Shown here: positions 11,011-24,856 of the stretch, piece by piece
How the letters are laid out: each line of letters opens with the position of its first letter
How positions within the stretch are numbered: position 1 is the stretch's first letter
Assembly: GCF_000003855.2 (NCBI RefSeq)
Contig: NW_003101682.1
Coordinates: 5,646,828 to 5,710,827 of the forward strand
Direction of reading: 5' to 3'
DNA: 64,000 nucleotides
Source: Blastomyces gilchristii SLH14081
Taxonomy: Eukaryota > Ascomycota > Eurotiomycetes > Onygenales > Ajellomycetaceae
The notes under the pieces: model-generated
Told to the model about the DNA's origin: nothing
Databases searched by the model: none
What the model saw: the letters and a program-made list of their open reading frames with translations, nothing else
Program-made: the position numbers and the translations under genes

Positions 11011-13199
11011 TTTCAAGCTCTGTCAGTCAGCAATTATCTGTTATAACTGAAAGAACTAGAAAGTTGTATACTTCAATTTCTGTGAACTCTACTGCAGGCA
11101 TTCAGAAGCAGTCATCTGAATTATAAATAATCTCTGTAAATGAAGTCTCAGAGAACTTATTAATTACTGATAAAATATTATTCTTTATATCTGTGACAGA
11201 GAAACTCTTCAAACTCATGAATAAATTAATCTCAGTGAAGAACATTTCTGAGCATCTTTTATAAAATTAAGTTATTTTTCTACAAGAAATGCTTACTATC
11301 TGTAAACACTCTTAAACTGAGTCTCTAGACATAATCTTTAGAGATATCTATAAATTGAAAACAAACTTTCTTAAGCTGTGATCACTTAAGATTATCTACT
11401 GAATTACAATCTACAAAAGCTTTTATAAGTTTGTATTTAAAATTGACTTACAAGCTCAGCTGTGTGATATGAAAGATGAAGAAGCTATTATCTATATAAT
11501 AACAGATCTCTACTACATTAAAGTCAAGAATTGACTGAATTATTTAAAGAATAATTATAAGAGATTCTACTAATTCATTCTCAAGACCTATTTAGAGAAT
11601 AAGTTGAGATACTCTGTAAACTGAACAGAGAATATCTGAGCTATAATTATTAATATTAGAAAAAGAGATAAGAAATCTGATAAAGATTACTTACAGTACT
11701 TTATAAAATTATAATATAAATTAAGATCTATGAAAATAGAACTCTGAAACAAGATCTGAATAATAATATTTATAAAGAAGCTTATTAAGTAAGACTCTAA
11801 GTTCTTAACTCTGAAGAAACTGATGACTCTTATTCACTACTTACAGATCACTGTAAGAATTATAAACTTATAGAGAGTAAATCACTGACTGACTCTATAA
11901 GAATTAGAATAACAGAGAACAGATTTACTGAGAAAAGATAATAAAATATAGAGAGATTTATATCTAACTGCTGAGCAGAGAGAGAGAGCTTTATAAACTC
12001 TTATAAATAGAGTATATAATAAAGAGATTAAGAAAAAGAGTCTCTGCTTTATCTATTTTAAATCATAACATCTCTGTACAAACTGTCTGAATAAATTAAA
12101 ATAGAAATTTAAGAAGTTATAGACAGAGTCAGTAACAGTCTTTTTAAAAGTCTTAAAGCTAACATCTGAATCTGTTACTCTCTTAATGAAAATATATACT
12201 TATAAGAAGAGGCTGCACTGCAGTACTACTGCTCTATCAGTATAAAAAGTATTAATAAACTCAGAATCTCAGGTCACTGTAGTGTCTCTAAAGCTTACAG
12301 AGTAAATAAGCTGAGTGATAAAAACTGAAAATCTGCTCTTATAATAAGTGAGATATGAGAACTCAGATCTAAGAACTGAGAGACTGATAAGAATTATCTT
12401 TGAATTATAAGATCTCTCTGAAACTTGAAGAAGATTTATAAAAACTGTAATTATTACAGACATTACAGATAATATATACTTAAGACTTATATAACTTCAA
12501 AGACATAATCTGTATATAACTGTTTATAAGTCAGGTTTATACTTCTAATCAGTGTTGTCACACTCACTCACAGAGATAGAATCAGTTAATACTGTAAAGT
12601 TAATTAGAGAAGATAAGCTTATCTATATAATAACTTTATAAATGTCTTAGAACTTCACAGTCATAAGAATTAAGCTTCAGATATCAGAGAAAAATCAAGA
12701 TCTCACAGAGATATTCAGTTCAGTTAAAACAGCTAAGCTTTTATCTCACTGTGAGAAGAATCTGATAATAGATTTAATAGAAGAGTAGACACTCTTCTAA
12801 GAATCAATCTATAAGCTCTCTCACTATGAGACAGAGATTTTATAAGCTTATATAAAGAAGAATCTGAAGAATAACTTTATTTAATCTTCACAGATCTTCA
12901 CAGAAGCCTCTGTGACATTTATAAAGAAGAGAAATAAAGATCTGAGATTATATATAAACTACTGTAATCTGAACTTTAAGACTATAAAGAGTTACTACTC
13001 TCTATCTCTGATTAAGAATATAATCAATTATCTCACAGAAGCTGTTATATTCACACAACTGAGTATGATTAATATATATATATAACTGTAAATACAGTCT
13101 GAGAATGAATGAAAGACTGTCTTTAGAATCACACTGAAATTATTTAAATATCTAGTGATATCTTTTGATTTGATTAATACTCTCACAGTATTTCAGTCT

Positions 13200-13773
13200 T
13201 TTATCAATAAAATACTTTATATATATCTAAATATCTTCATAATAATATATCTGAATGATGTGATAATATACTCTGTGAAGATGAAAGAATATACTGAGTA
13301 TATATAAACTGTGTTAAAGGTCTTAGATGAGATAGAACTGTATATTAAGCTTATAAACTACAACTTCAGTGTTTACTGAATTAATTTTCTAGAATATGTA
13401 ATCATCACAGATGATATTCAGATGAAATCTTTACAGATTGAGACTATTTTATTATAACTGAAGTTAACTAGTATTTATAAGATTCAGATCTTTCTGAGCT
13501 TTGTGAACTTCTATAGACAGTTTATCTTTGTATTTATAAGAATCTTCTTGACTCTTACAGATATGCTGAAGAGTGAAAATAAGAAGAAGTCATTCCATAA
13601 ACAAAGAATAAAAAGATTATTGAGAAGAGAGAACTATAAGAACTTTCTTATCTTAGAAGCTCACAGAGTCTTTATAAGATTGAAACAGATATTCACAGAC
13701 ATAGTGATACTGTTTCACTTTAATCTCTTACTCTTTATCAGATTGAAGATAGATGTCTTCTTTTTAATAATTT
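13200..13773 (+). pseudogene. Y-outer reverse transcriptase/RNase H junction, cut by Y-inner
   Basis: YLNDVIIYS (YLDD-type box with Asp to Asn) is readable near 13,245 in a frame otherwise full of stops. The open stretch 13503-13773 starts NFYRQFI, matching the NFYRRFI motif of gypsy RT. It continues through an LTDMLK segment and the start of RNase H before Y-inner breaks it. The frame resumes at 29934. Confidence 0.75.
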
Positions 13774-14030
13774 TGTAAGAATAAGTGCTCACAGGCGATT
13801 ATTCAGGTGTTTACAGCTTGGCGTGATATGTACTGTTAACTACTAGAAGTATTCGCGGTAGAAAGATAAATATAGAGATTAAATGTATAATAGCATTCAA
13901 GCTGAGTTATAAATAGTAGTCACAAACTTCAGTCTATATAGTTGTGTATAGTCAAGAGCTGCTAACTCTATTAATTATATGAGAGATAGAAATAGAGATA
14001 AAGAATCTGCAAGAAGCAGAATTTCTTACA
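13774..14030 (-). repeat. Left LTR of Y-inner
   Basis: It starts TGTAAGAATAAGTGC and ends AGAATTTCTTACA, keeping both TG...CA ends and the 8-bp inverted termini. Confidence 0.85.
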
Positions 14031-16040
14031 TACTTCTTTCTCTCTAAGACTTCATCTATGAAGTCTTTCACTGAGTGATTTCATAGAATCAGGCTCAGTA
14101 CTGTAGTAATACTCACTAAAAACTCTTCACATCTATAAAAATCTCAGTGAGGAAAAATCTCTAATTATTATAAAGAGAAAAGAGTCTATACTTAGTTTCT
14201 TATTTCATGAGATTCTTTATAACCTGCAGATCTTTCTCTTATTATTATACAGATTTATCTCACATCTTTCATACAGAAGGGTTTCAGTTGACTCTCAATT
14301 ATTTTCACAAGATTCTTATGTGATTATTACACAGATTTATTTCACATCTTTCAATCTGAAGAGCTTCAGTTGATCTTCAATTATTTTTTCATGAGATTTT
14401 TATATAATCATTATACAGATTCATTCTGTAGATGAATTACTTTCTATAAGATTATTCTCATCAAAGAGAAGTATTTATAATTTAATCTTTCACTCATTCT
14501 TATAAATCATCATTCTTTAACACTGTAGAATTGTGAGGAATTTTTCATTCTTTTATTAACTCTGTAAAATTATAGAATCAAGATGTTTACAGTCTGTAAT
14601 CACTCTTTATAGTTATATAGAAAGATTCAGGCCTGTAATTCATAATCACTCTTCATTTACTAGAGTAATCTGACTGTTCTGTGAGATTATTTATAGTATA
14701 AACAAATCTCTTTAAAGTAGTATAAATATCTCAGATCTGTCTGCAGAATCTCATCTTCTTTTTTCTTTCTATAATAGCTCTCATTTTCATAAACTGTAAG
14801 TATTCTTATTCATTTATGAAGTGTTTTCACTCAGATGATAAAGAGAGAGTGTTTCTGACAATATCTGTATATTAATTCAAGAACTTCTCAAGAATAAAAA
14901 AATTTTTCAATTTTAATATCTTTGTGAATAATATCTAGTCACTGCTAAGCTTCTTATAAATATCTCTGTAACTTCTCTGGTCACTTTTTACTGACTGATA
15001 AAGTAGAGATACTACTTTTTATAACAGTATCTTCATCTCTCTCAGCTCTGTCACTGCATCTGATCTTTAAATCAGTAATCAATCTCATATCTTTTTCAGA
15101 TCAGTATCTGACTTCAAGCAGTGCAGTTCTGCTCTTTGCTATAAGTCTCTTTATAAGTAATTTCTTACAGATTCTAGCTAATAGTTTTTATAAATCTCTC
15201 AGTACTGTTAGTATTCTCTGTGACTCTGCAGATCTATAATCACTCTCTCTCTACTTACACAATCTCTGATCAGATATATATAAATATGTCTAGATTCTCT
15301 ATTAATAGTTCTCACACTGCAGCACATTTCTGTAATCTTATTATTAATAAGAGATAAGTTCTCAGATACTTACAAAATCTGAGTAATTAAGACAATGTGA
15401 ATATTATGAATTTGTAACAGAAGTTAATCTGAATAGATAAGCTTTCTCTTTATATCTCAATTATTTTCAGGCTGAAATCTTCAGCATAACTGAGGAAGTG
15501 AACACAGCTTTATAAGAAGTATCTAATTACATATACAGATAATCAGCTCTTAAGATTCTGCTACATCTGTATATACTCTGATGTCTGATTTTCTTAAAGT
15601 CTGTGTATTTCTGATAATCTTGATACTAAATATAACAATTGTCTGTACTGTGAGCATAATACTCCCTGCCTCTTTAAAGAGAAGAATTAATAGTTATAAA
15701 GAAGTTAAGTATCACAGATATTAAGAATATGAGTGTGAATTTTCTTTATTTTTTCTTTATTAATCTCTAAACTGTGTTCACAGCTCTGTTTTTATTTTTC
15801 TTTAATTTTAACTTTAATAATAATATGATTTCTTCTTTTCTTTCTATACACTGCAGACTGTTCATCTCAGTAGAAACTTATTATCTTATAGACTAGAATT
15901 TATAAATAACAGTATTAATATCTTTATTATAATAAGATTCTTAGCAAAGATTATATTATTTTGACTTATCAGAATTTACAGTATGAAAGTCATGTCTCAG
16001 CTTTCACAGATATCTTATCTACTCAGATAATTCTTAAGTA

Positions 16041-16206
16041 TGTGATTCAAAGATTGCTTGAGCCAGCGTACGATTACAGGCGTACGCCGGCTTCTTATAT
16101 ATATTATCTAATTTAATTAGTGGCTGCTAGAGCTCTTTTACATTCATAAGCATGTTCAGAAGCAGCTGTGTTATTATTCAGTAATTGTACATTCTTTCAA
16201 ATCACA
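16041..16206 (-). repeat. Left LTR of element C
   Basis: A 166-bp LTR starting TGTGATTCAAAG and ending AAATCACA. It keeps several CpG sites (CAGCGTACG near 16,065) lost in the other copies, and lacks the internal duplication of the element A LTR. Confidence 0.8.
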
Positions 16207-19200
16207 TTCTCTCTCACCAGTTTCAGTCACACTCATGTGACTATGACATACACTCTAGCTTCATGCAGATTAGTGTGTCACTAGTATTTGTGATAGTATA
16301 GTCTATTTCTGATTTGACTAGCATTCTGCATACACTCTCACAAAGAAACTTTCACTATATTATATTACTTATTCACTAACTTTTTTCATTCTTCAATCAT
16401 CTTCTTCATTATTATCATTATTGAATATCATCATCTCATTTAAGATTTCTATCTCTTCTTCTGTTCAACACTTTCTATCTGTTTATCTATTATATTATAC
16501 ACATTCCTGGCAATGGCCTCTCATTCTCACAACAAGTGTTATCATAGTGCTCATACTAGGCAGTTTGTTAGCAGTAAGTGTAATGCATTGTGAAACATGA
16601 CCAGGACTTGTTTATTCTCTAACAATTGTTAGAATATACTATTATGAATGACACATCTTCTTCACCTTCTTATATAGTCTTAATCTTCTTTTTCTAGCAG
16701 GCATCTGATCATGTTTTGCATGAATACAGATACTGATATATTGTTTTAATTCACTTAGAATCTTCATGTGTTGACAGATTCATATTTATCAATAATCATG
16801 ACCTCAATGTTGAATTATCAGTTGAGAACTTGAGAAATGTGATAATGAAGGAATTGTCTGTGTCATATGTGATCAGATCTCTTACATTCTTCTCTTCTTT
16901 CTCTGTTTCTTTCTCTGCTGCTTCTCTCTTATCTTCTACACTTGTCTCTATGTCTAGTTCTCCCACTTCTGCTACCTCTGTTCCCGCGATTCTCACTTCT
17001 GCTCTTACTACTCCTACTCTTCCTGCTGCTTCTGCCTTTGTTATCAGGTCTCTCTGTTTCAAGAAGATGTTGTATAGGCTTGATGAATCACATTTTTCAG
17101 TGTGTACACTCTCACTCTTCTTATCAATCTCTAAAATAATTTATTACATGAAGACTGTTTACAATATAATTATCTGAAGCTCAGTCATAGACACTGATTA
17201 TTATATCTGTTTTAAATATTCATAATAAGATAATTATTCATTCATATCAGAGAATCATCTCTCTTCTTAACATTATTGAGATTGTAGATCTTTTTCTTTT
17301 TCATCTTTTCTTTCTAACACTGATTTTTCTGTTCTTAGAGAAGATCATTATGAGTTTTATTATGTATAAAGTCATAGTATTCACAGATATTAAGAAACTT
17401 TTCATGACTGTTAAATTCAATATTACAGGTATATTCACTCTGACAAATTTCTTTGAGATGATAAATCTGTATCAGCCTATTCTCTAGCATCTGTCATCTG
17501 ACTTCATGATGCAGATAAAAGATATTCATGTTTTCAGAAATAAGAACATGAATATTATACTCTTTTACACTCATAGAGTCATAGATATGAGGCTTGTACA
17601 TCTTGTCTAAAATTTTATTCTGAAAATGAGTTATTCACACACTGTATTCTGCTTTCTGTATTTCTCTGTATTTCTCTCTCTCTTTCTGAGAAGTCTTATG
17701 TATATTGTAATTATACATATAATTCTAAGACCAGTGGGTGTTTGTTCAGTAATTGTTATCTCTGTTTTTACAGTTTTATATACTAATAATAGTTCTTAGT
17801 TACTCCAGTGCTAGAGGTCATTTTAATTGAAGATGATAACATCACTGAGACTACTCTCTTTCATCTCTAAGCTTCTTTCATCATTCTCTCTCTCTTCTCT
17901 GCAGGGACAGTTGTGTGCATATCAGATTATAAGTATTCAGTCTCAAATGACTCTCACTGTTGTTTGTTCAGTTCTGTATCTTCTTTCTCTTCTGTTTCTT
18001 TCATCTTCACTCTTTCTGTTCTGACTTCTAGTTCTGTGAGTCTCATGCTCTTCTTCAATTTTTTTACACACACATGTACACATTTCTATATTAACATTCC
18101 AGTCAATCTTGTGATAAATGATATTAATATCATACACAGAGCAGTAGAGAAATAAGAGATGTATACAGTGTTATTATAAGAGCAGCTTATAATTCTTGAA
18201 TTTCTTACAGATCTCGAGTTTTGAGATTTCCTTTATTTTTGACATTTTTCAGGTGGTATGACATTGAAAATAGATTAAATGTGTGATATATGAAAATGAA
18301 TGAGATGTATATAATAACATTTGTCTTTTACAGCTGACTCTTATAGTTGATAATTAATTTATTATCTCTTTTCTTTTCTTACACTTTTTCTTTGTCTGCT
18401 AGTCACTACTCTTATATAATCTCTATATAATATAGTGATTAATGACTAGGTTTAGCAGCTTTCATCTCTTGTAATTCTGTCTCACATATTATACTGTCTC
18501 TCTTCATTCACTCAGACTACTATAGTAAACAGTCTATTGAAACTAATCTCACTCAATCTCTGAGTGTTCTCAGAAGTTAAGATGACTTGATTTCACATAT
18601 TTACAGATGTTTCAGATACTTCATTCTCTGTTATCTCTGTGATTGAACTGATGTAAACAGTTGAATTCAACTCTGAATTTCTTTTTCTTCTGTAATCTGA
18701 TCTATATATAAGTCTGCTACTTTGACACTGCTCTTTACTGCATTACACTCACTGTTTGTAATGTGTTATTATATAATCAGCTATAGTCTCATCACTTATT
18801 AAAGTGTAATATTTATCTGATTTCTCTATTACTTTTCATTCTTTTCTTATAATCATGAAAAGATCAGAATAAGTGAGATTATCTGATTTGTAAGTATCTA
18901 TAATTTCTCTTACTTCATAAGACTTCTCAATTATAAGTCTCTTCTTTTTCAATGCTGATAATACTACTGTAGATAATCATAATTCACTCAGATCTTGTAT
19001 CTTTATCTTCATAAGATATGAATTATTTATTAAGTTATATAAGATCTGTCTCTCTAATTCTTTCAATGTGTATATTCTCAGAGAATGTGATTTGAGTATT
19101 TTATATGATTCAAATTATCTAGGTTGAAACTTCTCAGAACTCTCATTGTATATAAGAACTCATATTCTCATCTTAAGACTTAATTTCTTAACTAGTGAGT

Positions 19201-19511
19201 CTTGTATTCTTTTTAATTGAATTGCTCAGTTCAGAAGTAACTTATTAACTTTTACATGTATATAGCTGATCTCTTTTAATCTTGATTTTATGTTCACAAC
19301 TGCTGCATTTATGATTGTTGTATCTGCAACTGTTGTTTTCACTGTGTCTGTAACTGCTGCATCTGTAACTACTGTTTTCTTTCTCATCTTTTTCAAAGCA
19401 TTCTTCAGGAATGCGCGGATGCAATTCATATAACAGATAGAATGATGAATACTTAAAAACTGCATTCTGCTGAATTTGCATGGCTAATAGCACCTGATCA
19501 AGATATTCATC

Positions 19512-20273
19512 TCATAATCTCATAGACTTACTCACTAGATATTTCATCAGTATGTTATTCAGGATTTCATTCAAGTATTTCATCTTTCTGTTCATCTGCA
19601 GATGATATGACATTGTTCTACAATGTCTTGTTTGTAACTGACTTATGAAATGCCTCACTGCTTCTTCTATGAGATTTACATCATTATTAGTTAGAATCTC
19701 ACATGACATTTCATAGTTAACATAGATCTCATTATGTAGAAACTTCATCATCATCTTCTCTGTTGTCTCTGAAACTGCTTTTATAACTGATCAGTCAGTA
19801 GTGTAGTCAATAGCAGTGATTATTCAACAATTTTCATTTGATGTTCACAGTAATATATCTATGAGATTTATCTCTTATTGTTTGAACAGTTATGTTATAT
19901 ATTTCATCTGATGTTACACTTTCTTGCATTCTAACTCTTTCTTAGATTCTTTCACAACCTGATAATTCAGACACTTATAAGTATATATCTGAATGTTCTC
20001 AGCCATGCTTGACCAGTACACTCTTAATTTGAGTACACTCATGAGTTCAGAGCTTTCTAAGTGACTGAATTTCTTATATATACAAGTTATCAAGTCATGT
20101 CTAAATAAATGTTCTAGATAGAAGACCTTCATATATTCTAGATTACAGTAAAGTATAACATCATTTTTCAATTTTCTCAGCTTGAAGTTTAAAAGTATCT
20201 CTTCTATCACTTTCATAAGATGCTTATTATTCAATATCTTGTCATTCTTTAAGTGAGAGATTATTGTGTTCAC
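19512..20273 (-). pseudogene. Element C integrase remnant
   Basis: Two open stretches on the minus strand read as integrase. Residues from 20273 to 19914 contain an HX(n)H...CX2-type zinc-binding region ending CLNYQ, with the second Cys of the usual C-x-x-CQ changed to Tyr. Residues from 19754 to 19512 match the core after the second catalytic Asp, including an ILTNNDVN stretch (ILTDNG in active enzymes). Frames in between are broken. Confidence 0.7.
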
Positions 20274-20974
20274 TCATTCTGATTTCTTGTATTCTCTCAG
20301 TATATTTAACATGAACTTCTCTTATATCTGATTCATAGAACTCTCATTCATGAAATCAGGTCTGTAACTAATTGCATTAGATATCACAGTATCTAATCTC
20401 TTTCAGTATTTAATATGAAGATTATATACTTGAAACTCTGAAATTCAATATGCTAAATGTTTAGAAGATTTTATTGTTAATTATAGATAGATAAGACTTT
20501 TGTAATTCATAATCATTATTGTTGTATATCTGTTATTAATACATCTATCTCATAATATTAGCATATGTTTAATCACTAGCAATTCCTTTTCATGTACTGA
20601 ATAATTGAGCTCAGTGTCTGATAGTTTTCTATCATTATACATCATCAGATGCAGCTTATCATTCTTACTCATCTGCAGAAGAGCATCTCTGATAGCTTAT
20701 TTAAATGCATCTGTCTCAATGTAGAAAGGTTTATTGTGATCTGATTGAATAAGACTGAGAATGTTATTACATATTCTCTCAGTGTGAGAAAGATCTCTTC
20801 ATACATAACATTTCAGATAATTGAATGAAACTTCTTCTTTCACAGATTTGCATCTGTTTCTCTTAAGAGATCTGAGAGTGATGCAGATATTCATACAAAA
20901 TTCTTGATAAATCTGCAGTAATGTGAGACTAACTTAAGAAACTATTATACATGATGTACATTTCTTAGCTGCAG

Positions 20975-21163
20975 TCAATTCACTATAATATTCAATTTCT
21001 TCAGAATAAGATATATACAGTCATCACTCACTACATATTCTATAAACTTCAACTCTTTCATTTCAAACACACACTTTGTTAATTTAACATAGAGCTTATA
21101 CTCTGTCAGAGTTGTAAGCACTTCATTGAGATGCTTCAGATGTTCATTATATGAGTTTAACAA
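20975..21163 (-). pseudogene. Element C reverse transcriptase fragment
   Basis: This open 62-residue stretch matches the element A RT fragment (7352-7606) and is better preserved: HLKHLNEVLTTLTEYKLYVK followed by a CVFEMKEL motif. It covers the region just after the YLDD box. Confidence 0.75.
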
Positions 21164-22509
21164 GACTAGAATGTCATTCAGGTATACAAGATATGAGATT
21201 CTATTCTATTTATGAAGAATTGTATTCATCATTGTTTGAAAGATGATAGATGCATTTATCAGACTGAATAACATTGTCAGAAATTCAAACTTTCTTCATT
21301 GCATATTAAACACAGTTCACAGTACTGACAGTTTGTCTACACAGATCTGTCAATATTCTGAGAGAAGATCAATCTTCAATAGATATCAGGCATTTTCAAC
21401 TGTATTTAACTGTTATTGAATTCATGATAATGAGTATTCATTCTTGATTGTAAGCTTGTTAAGTGCTCAATAATTAATACACATTCATCACTCCTCACTT
21501 ATCTTTTTCATGAATAGAACTAAGAAGTCTCACACACTTGATGAGAATTGTATAAGATCATATTCTAGAAGATCTGTGATCTGACACTTCTGTTCTTCAA
21601 GATGCATTTGTGATAAAGAATATGCATTTTAATTGACTGGTTTCACATCCCTCATGTCAATCTCATGTACAAATCCTCATTTCAGTGACAATTCTAATGA
21701 AAGATCTGTTCAGAAGATCTTTTTATACTTCTTCAGAAGTTTCTTCATATGCTTATTCTCTCACATATTCTTTATCTTGGTTTTCTCTGCTTCTGAGTCC
21801 TGTATGACATACAGAATGCTTTTGAATGAGATCTTGTAAATTATTCTCTTTACTTATTGATGTGTAAGCAGATTTAATTCTTCTATATCAGAGATGTGAA
21901 ATATTCTTCTCATATCAGTTGATAGAATTGTATGAACTGTTTTCTTTCTATCAGTTAACTGTATATAACATGTACATCATTGAATCTGCGGATTAAATCC
22001 TTGAAATCAATTGAGTTCAAGAATAAGGTTGTATTTCACATTCTGCAGCTCTCACACTTAAATGTAACAAGATCATTCTCTGAAGTGCAAGGAAACTCTT
22101 ACTCTTGTAGATAATACTAAATATCAGTTATCAGATAATCTTATATATCAGGAATTCTTCACTCAGTGAATCTCTTTTAGTCTTCAGATTATATAATTAC
22201 TAATATATTATATAGAAGCTTCTATATTCACTAATACTTTTACAGTCATCTCTCAATTCTTACTCAAATACTCTCTATACATTAATATTTCAAGTCTTAA
22301 GATATTGAGATGAGTGTTCACTTCTACATTCTCACTCACATCTCATTCAGATGCCTGCTTTCTCTTAATATTTATAGAATTCAGAGAATCATCTAACACA
22401 GACATCTCTTTCACTTTGAAGACTTTTCATAGAATATCAGTGAGTGTCTTCAAGCTCACTAATTCTGCTAGTTTTTTAACTCTCTTGCTTTTCTTGACTG
22501 TGCACACTG

Positions 22510-22554
22510 TATATAATTCTTTGTATCATGATTTTGACATCTGCAGTTGAAGCA
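22510..22554 (-). pseudogene. Element C gag zinc-knuckle remnant
   Basis: The minus strand reads CFNCRCQNHDTKNY, a CX2CX4HX4C knuckle whose last Cys is Tyr (TGT to TAT). This fixes gag at the high-coordinate end and so the element's direction. Confidence 0.6.
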
Positions 22555-23548
22555 AGCTTGATACTCATAATATCAAGATTTTCACTCAGAGAATTTCTTT
22601 TTCAGAGAATTCAGCACTTTAGTAATAATATTTAAATCTAGATTTATTACATTCAGATGTGTGACTTGTGTTATAGAAATCTGATTACTTATTCTCTGCT
22701 GAGATATACTTGATTACAGTATTTTCTGTTACAATTGACTCACTTGTTTCTGTATAATAAGAATATTATATACTTCTTTCACTGTGTCTGATTGCAAGGT
22801 TAAGCATTTTTATTTCACTCTTAACTTGAGTGTAAGATTATGAATAAAGATCTGTAAATAGAAAGATGTTAAAAGCTCTTCATTCAATGTGAGATAGTGT
22901 AAGCTGAAATATGTAAAGTATGATATAAGATTATTCACTTATCTATACTCAATGAAGTGTTTATAATACTTATCTCATATATTCACTTTCTCAAAGTTGT
23001 GTAAGATTCATTTGAAAAACTCATCTTATGTTCATGAGAATGAATATTACTTCAGATCTGTGAGATTTATCTTTTTATTAGTTATTTATAATAACTTCAC
23101 TTTTCTGTGTAGAAACACTGCAGATCTTAATACTTATTGAAATTTCATTAACTGTCTATCTGTGAGTTCACATTCAATCTGATAATATAATCACATCTGA
23201 CTTAGTCAGCTGATTGCAGCATCATTTTTTCAGTTGTTATTGAAGCTTAGTGACTTCAGCAGATCTCTCAGTTTGATATATTTCATGCTTAAATTCTCAT
23301 TATGTGTAGCAGTCTCAGATGATGTGTACACTTCTGAAGAGATTATAAACAATTATAATGAGATCTTCAGATTCAGTGTGATTATCTGTCTGTATAAACA
23401 TTCAATCTCTCACTGCAGGTCTATGACCTGGTTTTCCCTATTCTTATTGATAATGATGATTGCGTCGGCGAAGCTCTTCATAGTGAATGCTTGATTCATA
23501 ATGAATATCAATTGTTGCTTGACTTTGACCTCAGCCTGCCACTGTGTA

Positions 23549-24060
23549 CACTAGACTGGCCGCCGGGACCATGAATTTCACATTTGGTCCCATTTGATCT
23601 GGTCTCATACATTTCTTGGCGTGAATCCCGCTGGGACTAGTCATTAAAAAAACATGCAAAGTGACTATATATCAGATCTTAAAATGAAATCATGACTTGA
23701 AAAAAATAAGAAAGTGATTTCATTTGATCTTATTTAATCTCATTCTTAACATAAAGTTACTATTTTTAGACATTTTAAGGTTTTTTTTAGACTATTTTTA
23801 ATTTTTTAAAAAGTAACACTTTTTGATAACACTTAAATAAGATTTAAAGTCATTTAAAGCAATAAAAATAATTTAAATTGAGAAGTGGAAATCATGATCT
23901 CATTTGAAAAATGTGATAAGAGTAGACAGTAAGTCTCACTGAGACAGTATGAAACTACTATCTAATGTTAAAACTGTGTAATGGGATCAGTCGAATTGGT
24001 AATAGAACTATCAAAAAATCTGGTCCTGGTTTCAGACACGGTCACACGGTCAGTCTAGTG
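23549..24060. mobile_element. MITE-like 512-bp element with TA target duplication
   Basis: The ends are inverted: CACTAGACTGGCCG on the left, CACTAGACTGACCG on the right (minus strand), 13 of 14 identical. It is flanked by TA on both sides (23547-23548 and 24061-24062). Removing it restores GTGTA+CACAAGG, which matches the empty site in element A near 9,926 (GTGTATACAAGA). It has no ORF. TA duplication plus short inverted ends suggests a non-autonomous Tc1/mariner-type element. It is less C/G-depleted at its ends than its host. Confidence 0.8.
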
Positions 24061-24650
24061 TACACAAGGCCTCAATCTCATTTAGAATTCTCATATAAAT
24101 ACAGAGCTTCAATTCCAGTTCAGTGATCTCAGCTGCTTTTCTTACTGCTTTGAGTAAACTCTCTGAGAGGTTCTGCATACCTTTCAGTTCAGATAGCAGA
24201 GAAGGGTGTTTGTATTAACTAGAGAAGAGGTTCATTTCAGTGATTTCTTGTTGATTGTATGATGTCTATCATTATATCATTATATAATTATATTGTTATA
24301 TGATTTCTGATTTCTGTTTTCTATTATTATCATACAACTTCAGTGATAATCACTTCTCTTTTATTCTTCTGAGTAGAGAGTAATCTTCTTTGAATCTGAT
24401 TCACTGCTTGCATTCTCTTTCACACATCTCATTTATTCGCATACATGGCATTCATCTGAGTGTGAAGTTTTTCCTCAATAAGTAGAGCAGTATCAATCAG
24501 ATGCTCTTTCACTCACTGCTTCTTCATATACTATCTTTTAAGATGTTGTAGAACCACACTGACATGATAACTACAAATTGCTTCATAGATGAAATTATCA
24601 CATTCTGAAGAAGCCTGCACTTCTCACCAGTTTTTAGACATGCTATCAGA

Positions 24651-24856
24651 TGTGATTCAAAGATTGCTTGAGTCAGTGTACAATTACAGACGTACACTGG
24701 CTTCTTATATATGTTATCTAATTTAATTAGTGGCCGCTAGGGCCCNNNNNNNNNNNNNNNNNNNNNNNNNNNNNNNNNNNNNNNNNNNNNNNNNNNNNNN
24801 NNNNNNNNNNNNNNNNNNNNNNNNNNNNNNNNNNNNNNNNNNNNNCTTCCAATCTT
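24651..24856 (-). repeat. Right LTR of element C, broken by an N gap
   Basis: TGTGATTCAAAG begins at 24651 and matches the left LTR until the gap at 24746. Eleven bases after the gap (CTTCCAATCTT) resemble the LTR end but not exactly, so the right boundary is good to a few bases only. Confidence 0.65.
24746..24845. other. Assembly gap (100 N) in the right LTR of element C
   Basis: Exactly 100 N, the usual size of an arbitrary scaffold join, so the true length is unknown. The bases on either side still belong to the same LTR and Y-inner flank. Confidence 0.99.

Larger units (their letters stand above)
16041..24856 (-). mobile_element. Element C: Ty3/gypsy-like LTR retrotransposon (family A/C) inserted in Y-inner
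   Basis: The left LTR is 16041-16206. The right LTR starts at 24651 and is mostly lost in a 100-N gap. The target duplication is AAGTA at 16036-16040 and 24857-24861, and the empty site is in Y-outer near 31,965. The body reads on the minus strand: gag knuckle at 22.5 kb, RT at 21.0-21.2 kb, integrase zinc-binding part at 19.9-20.3 kb, integrase core at 19.5-19.75 kb. About 3 kb (16.2-19.2 kb) lies beyond the integrase, which is long for this type of element and has no recognisable content. It carries a MITE at 23549-24060. Confidence 0.8.

Noticed and set aside
10753..14030. 10753-11010 and 13774-14030 as the two LTRs of one short element
   Set aside because: They are in opposite orientation. 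Each pairs instead with a same-sense partner (39687 and 29672) that shares its target-site duplication.
16830..17177. 115-residue Ser/Thr-rich plus-strand ORF, a possible secreted or cell-wall protein
   Set aside because: Low-complexity pyrimidine-rich DNA inside element C. No signal-peptide-plus-start context, and both strands are open only because CT repeats lack stops.
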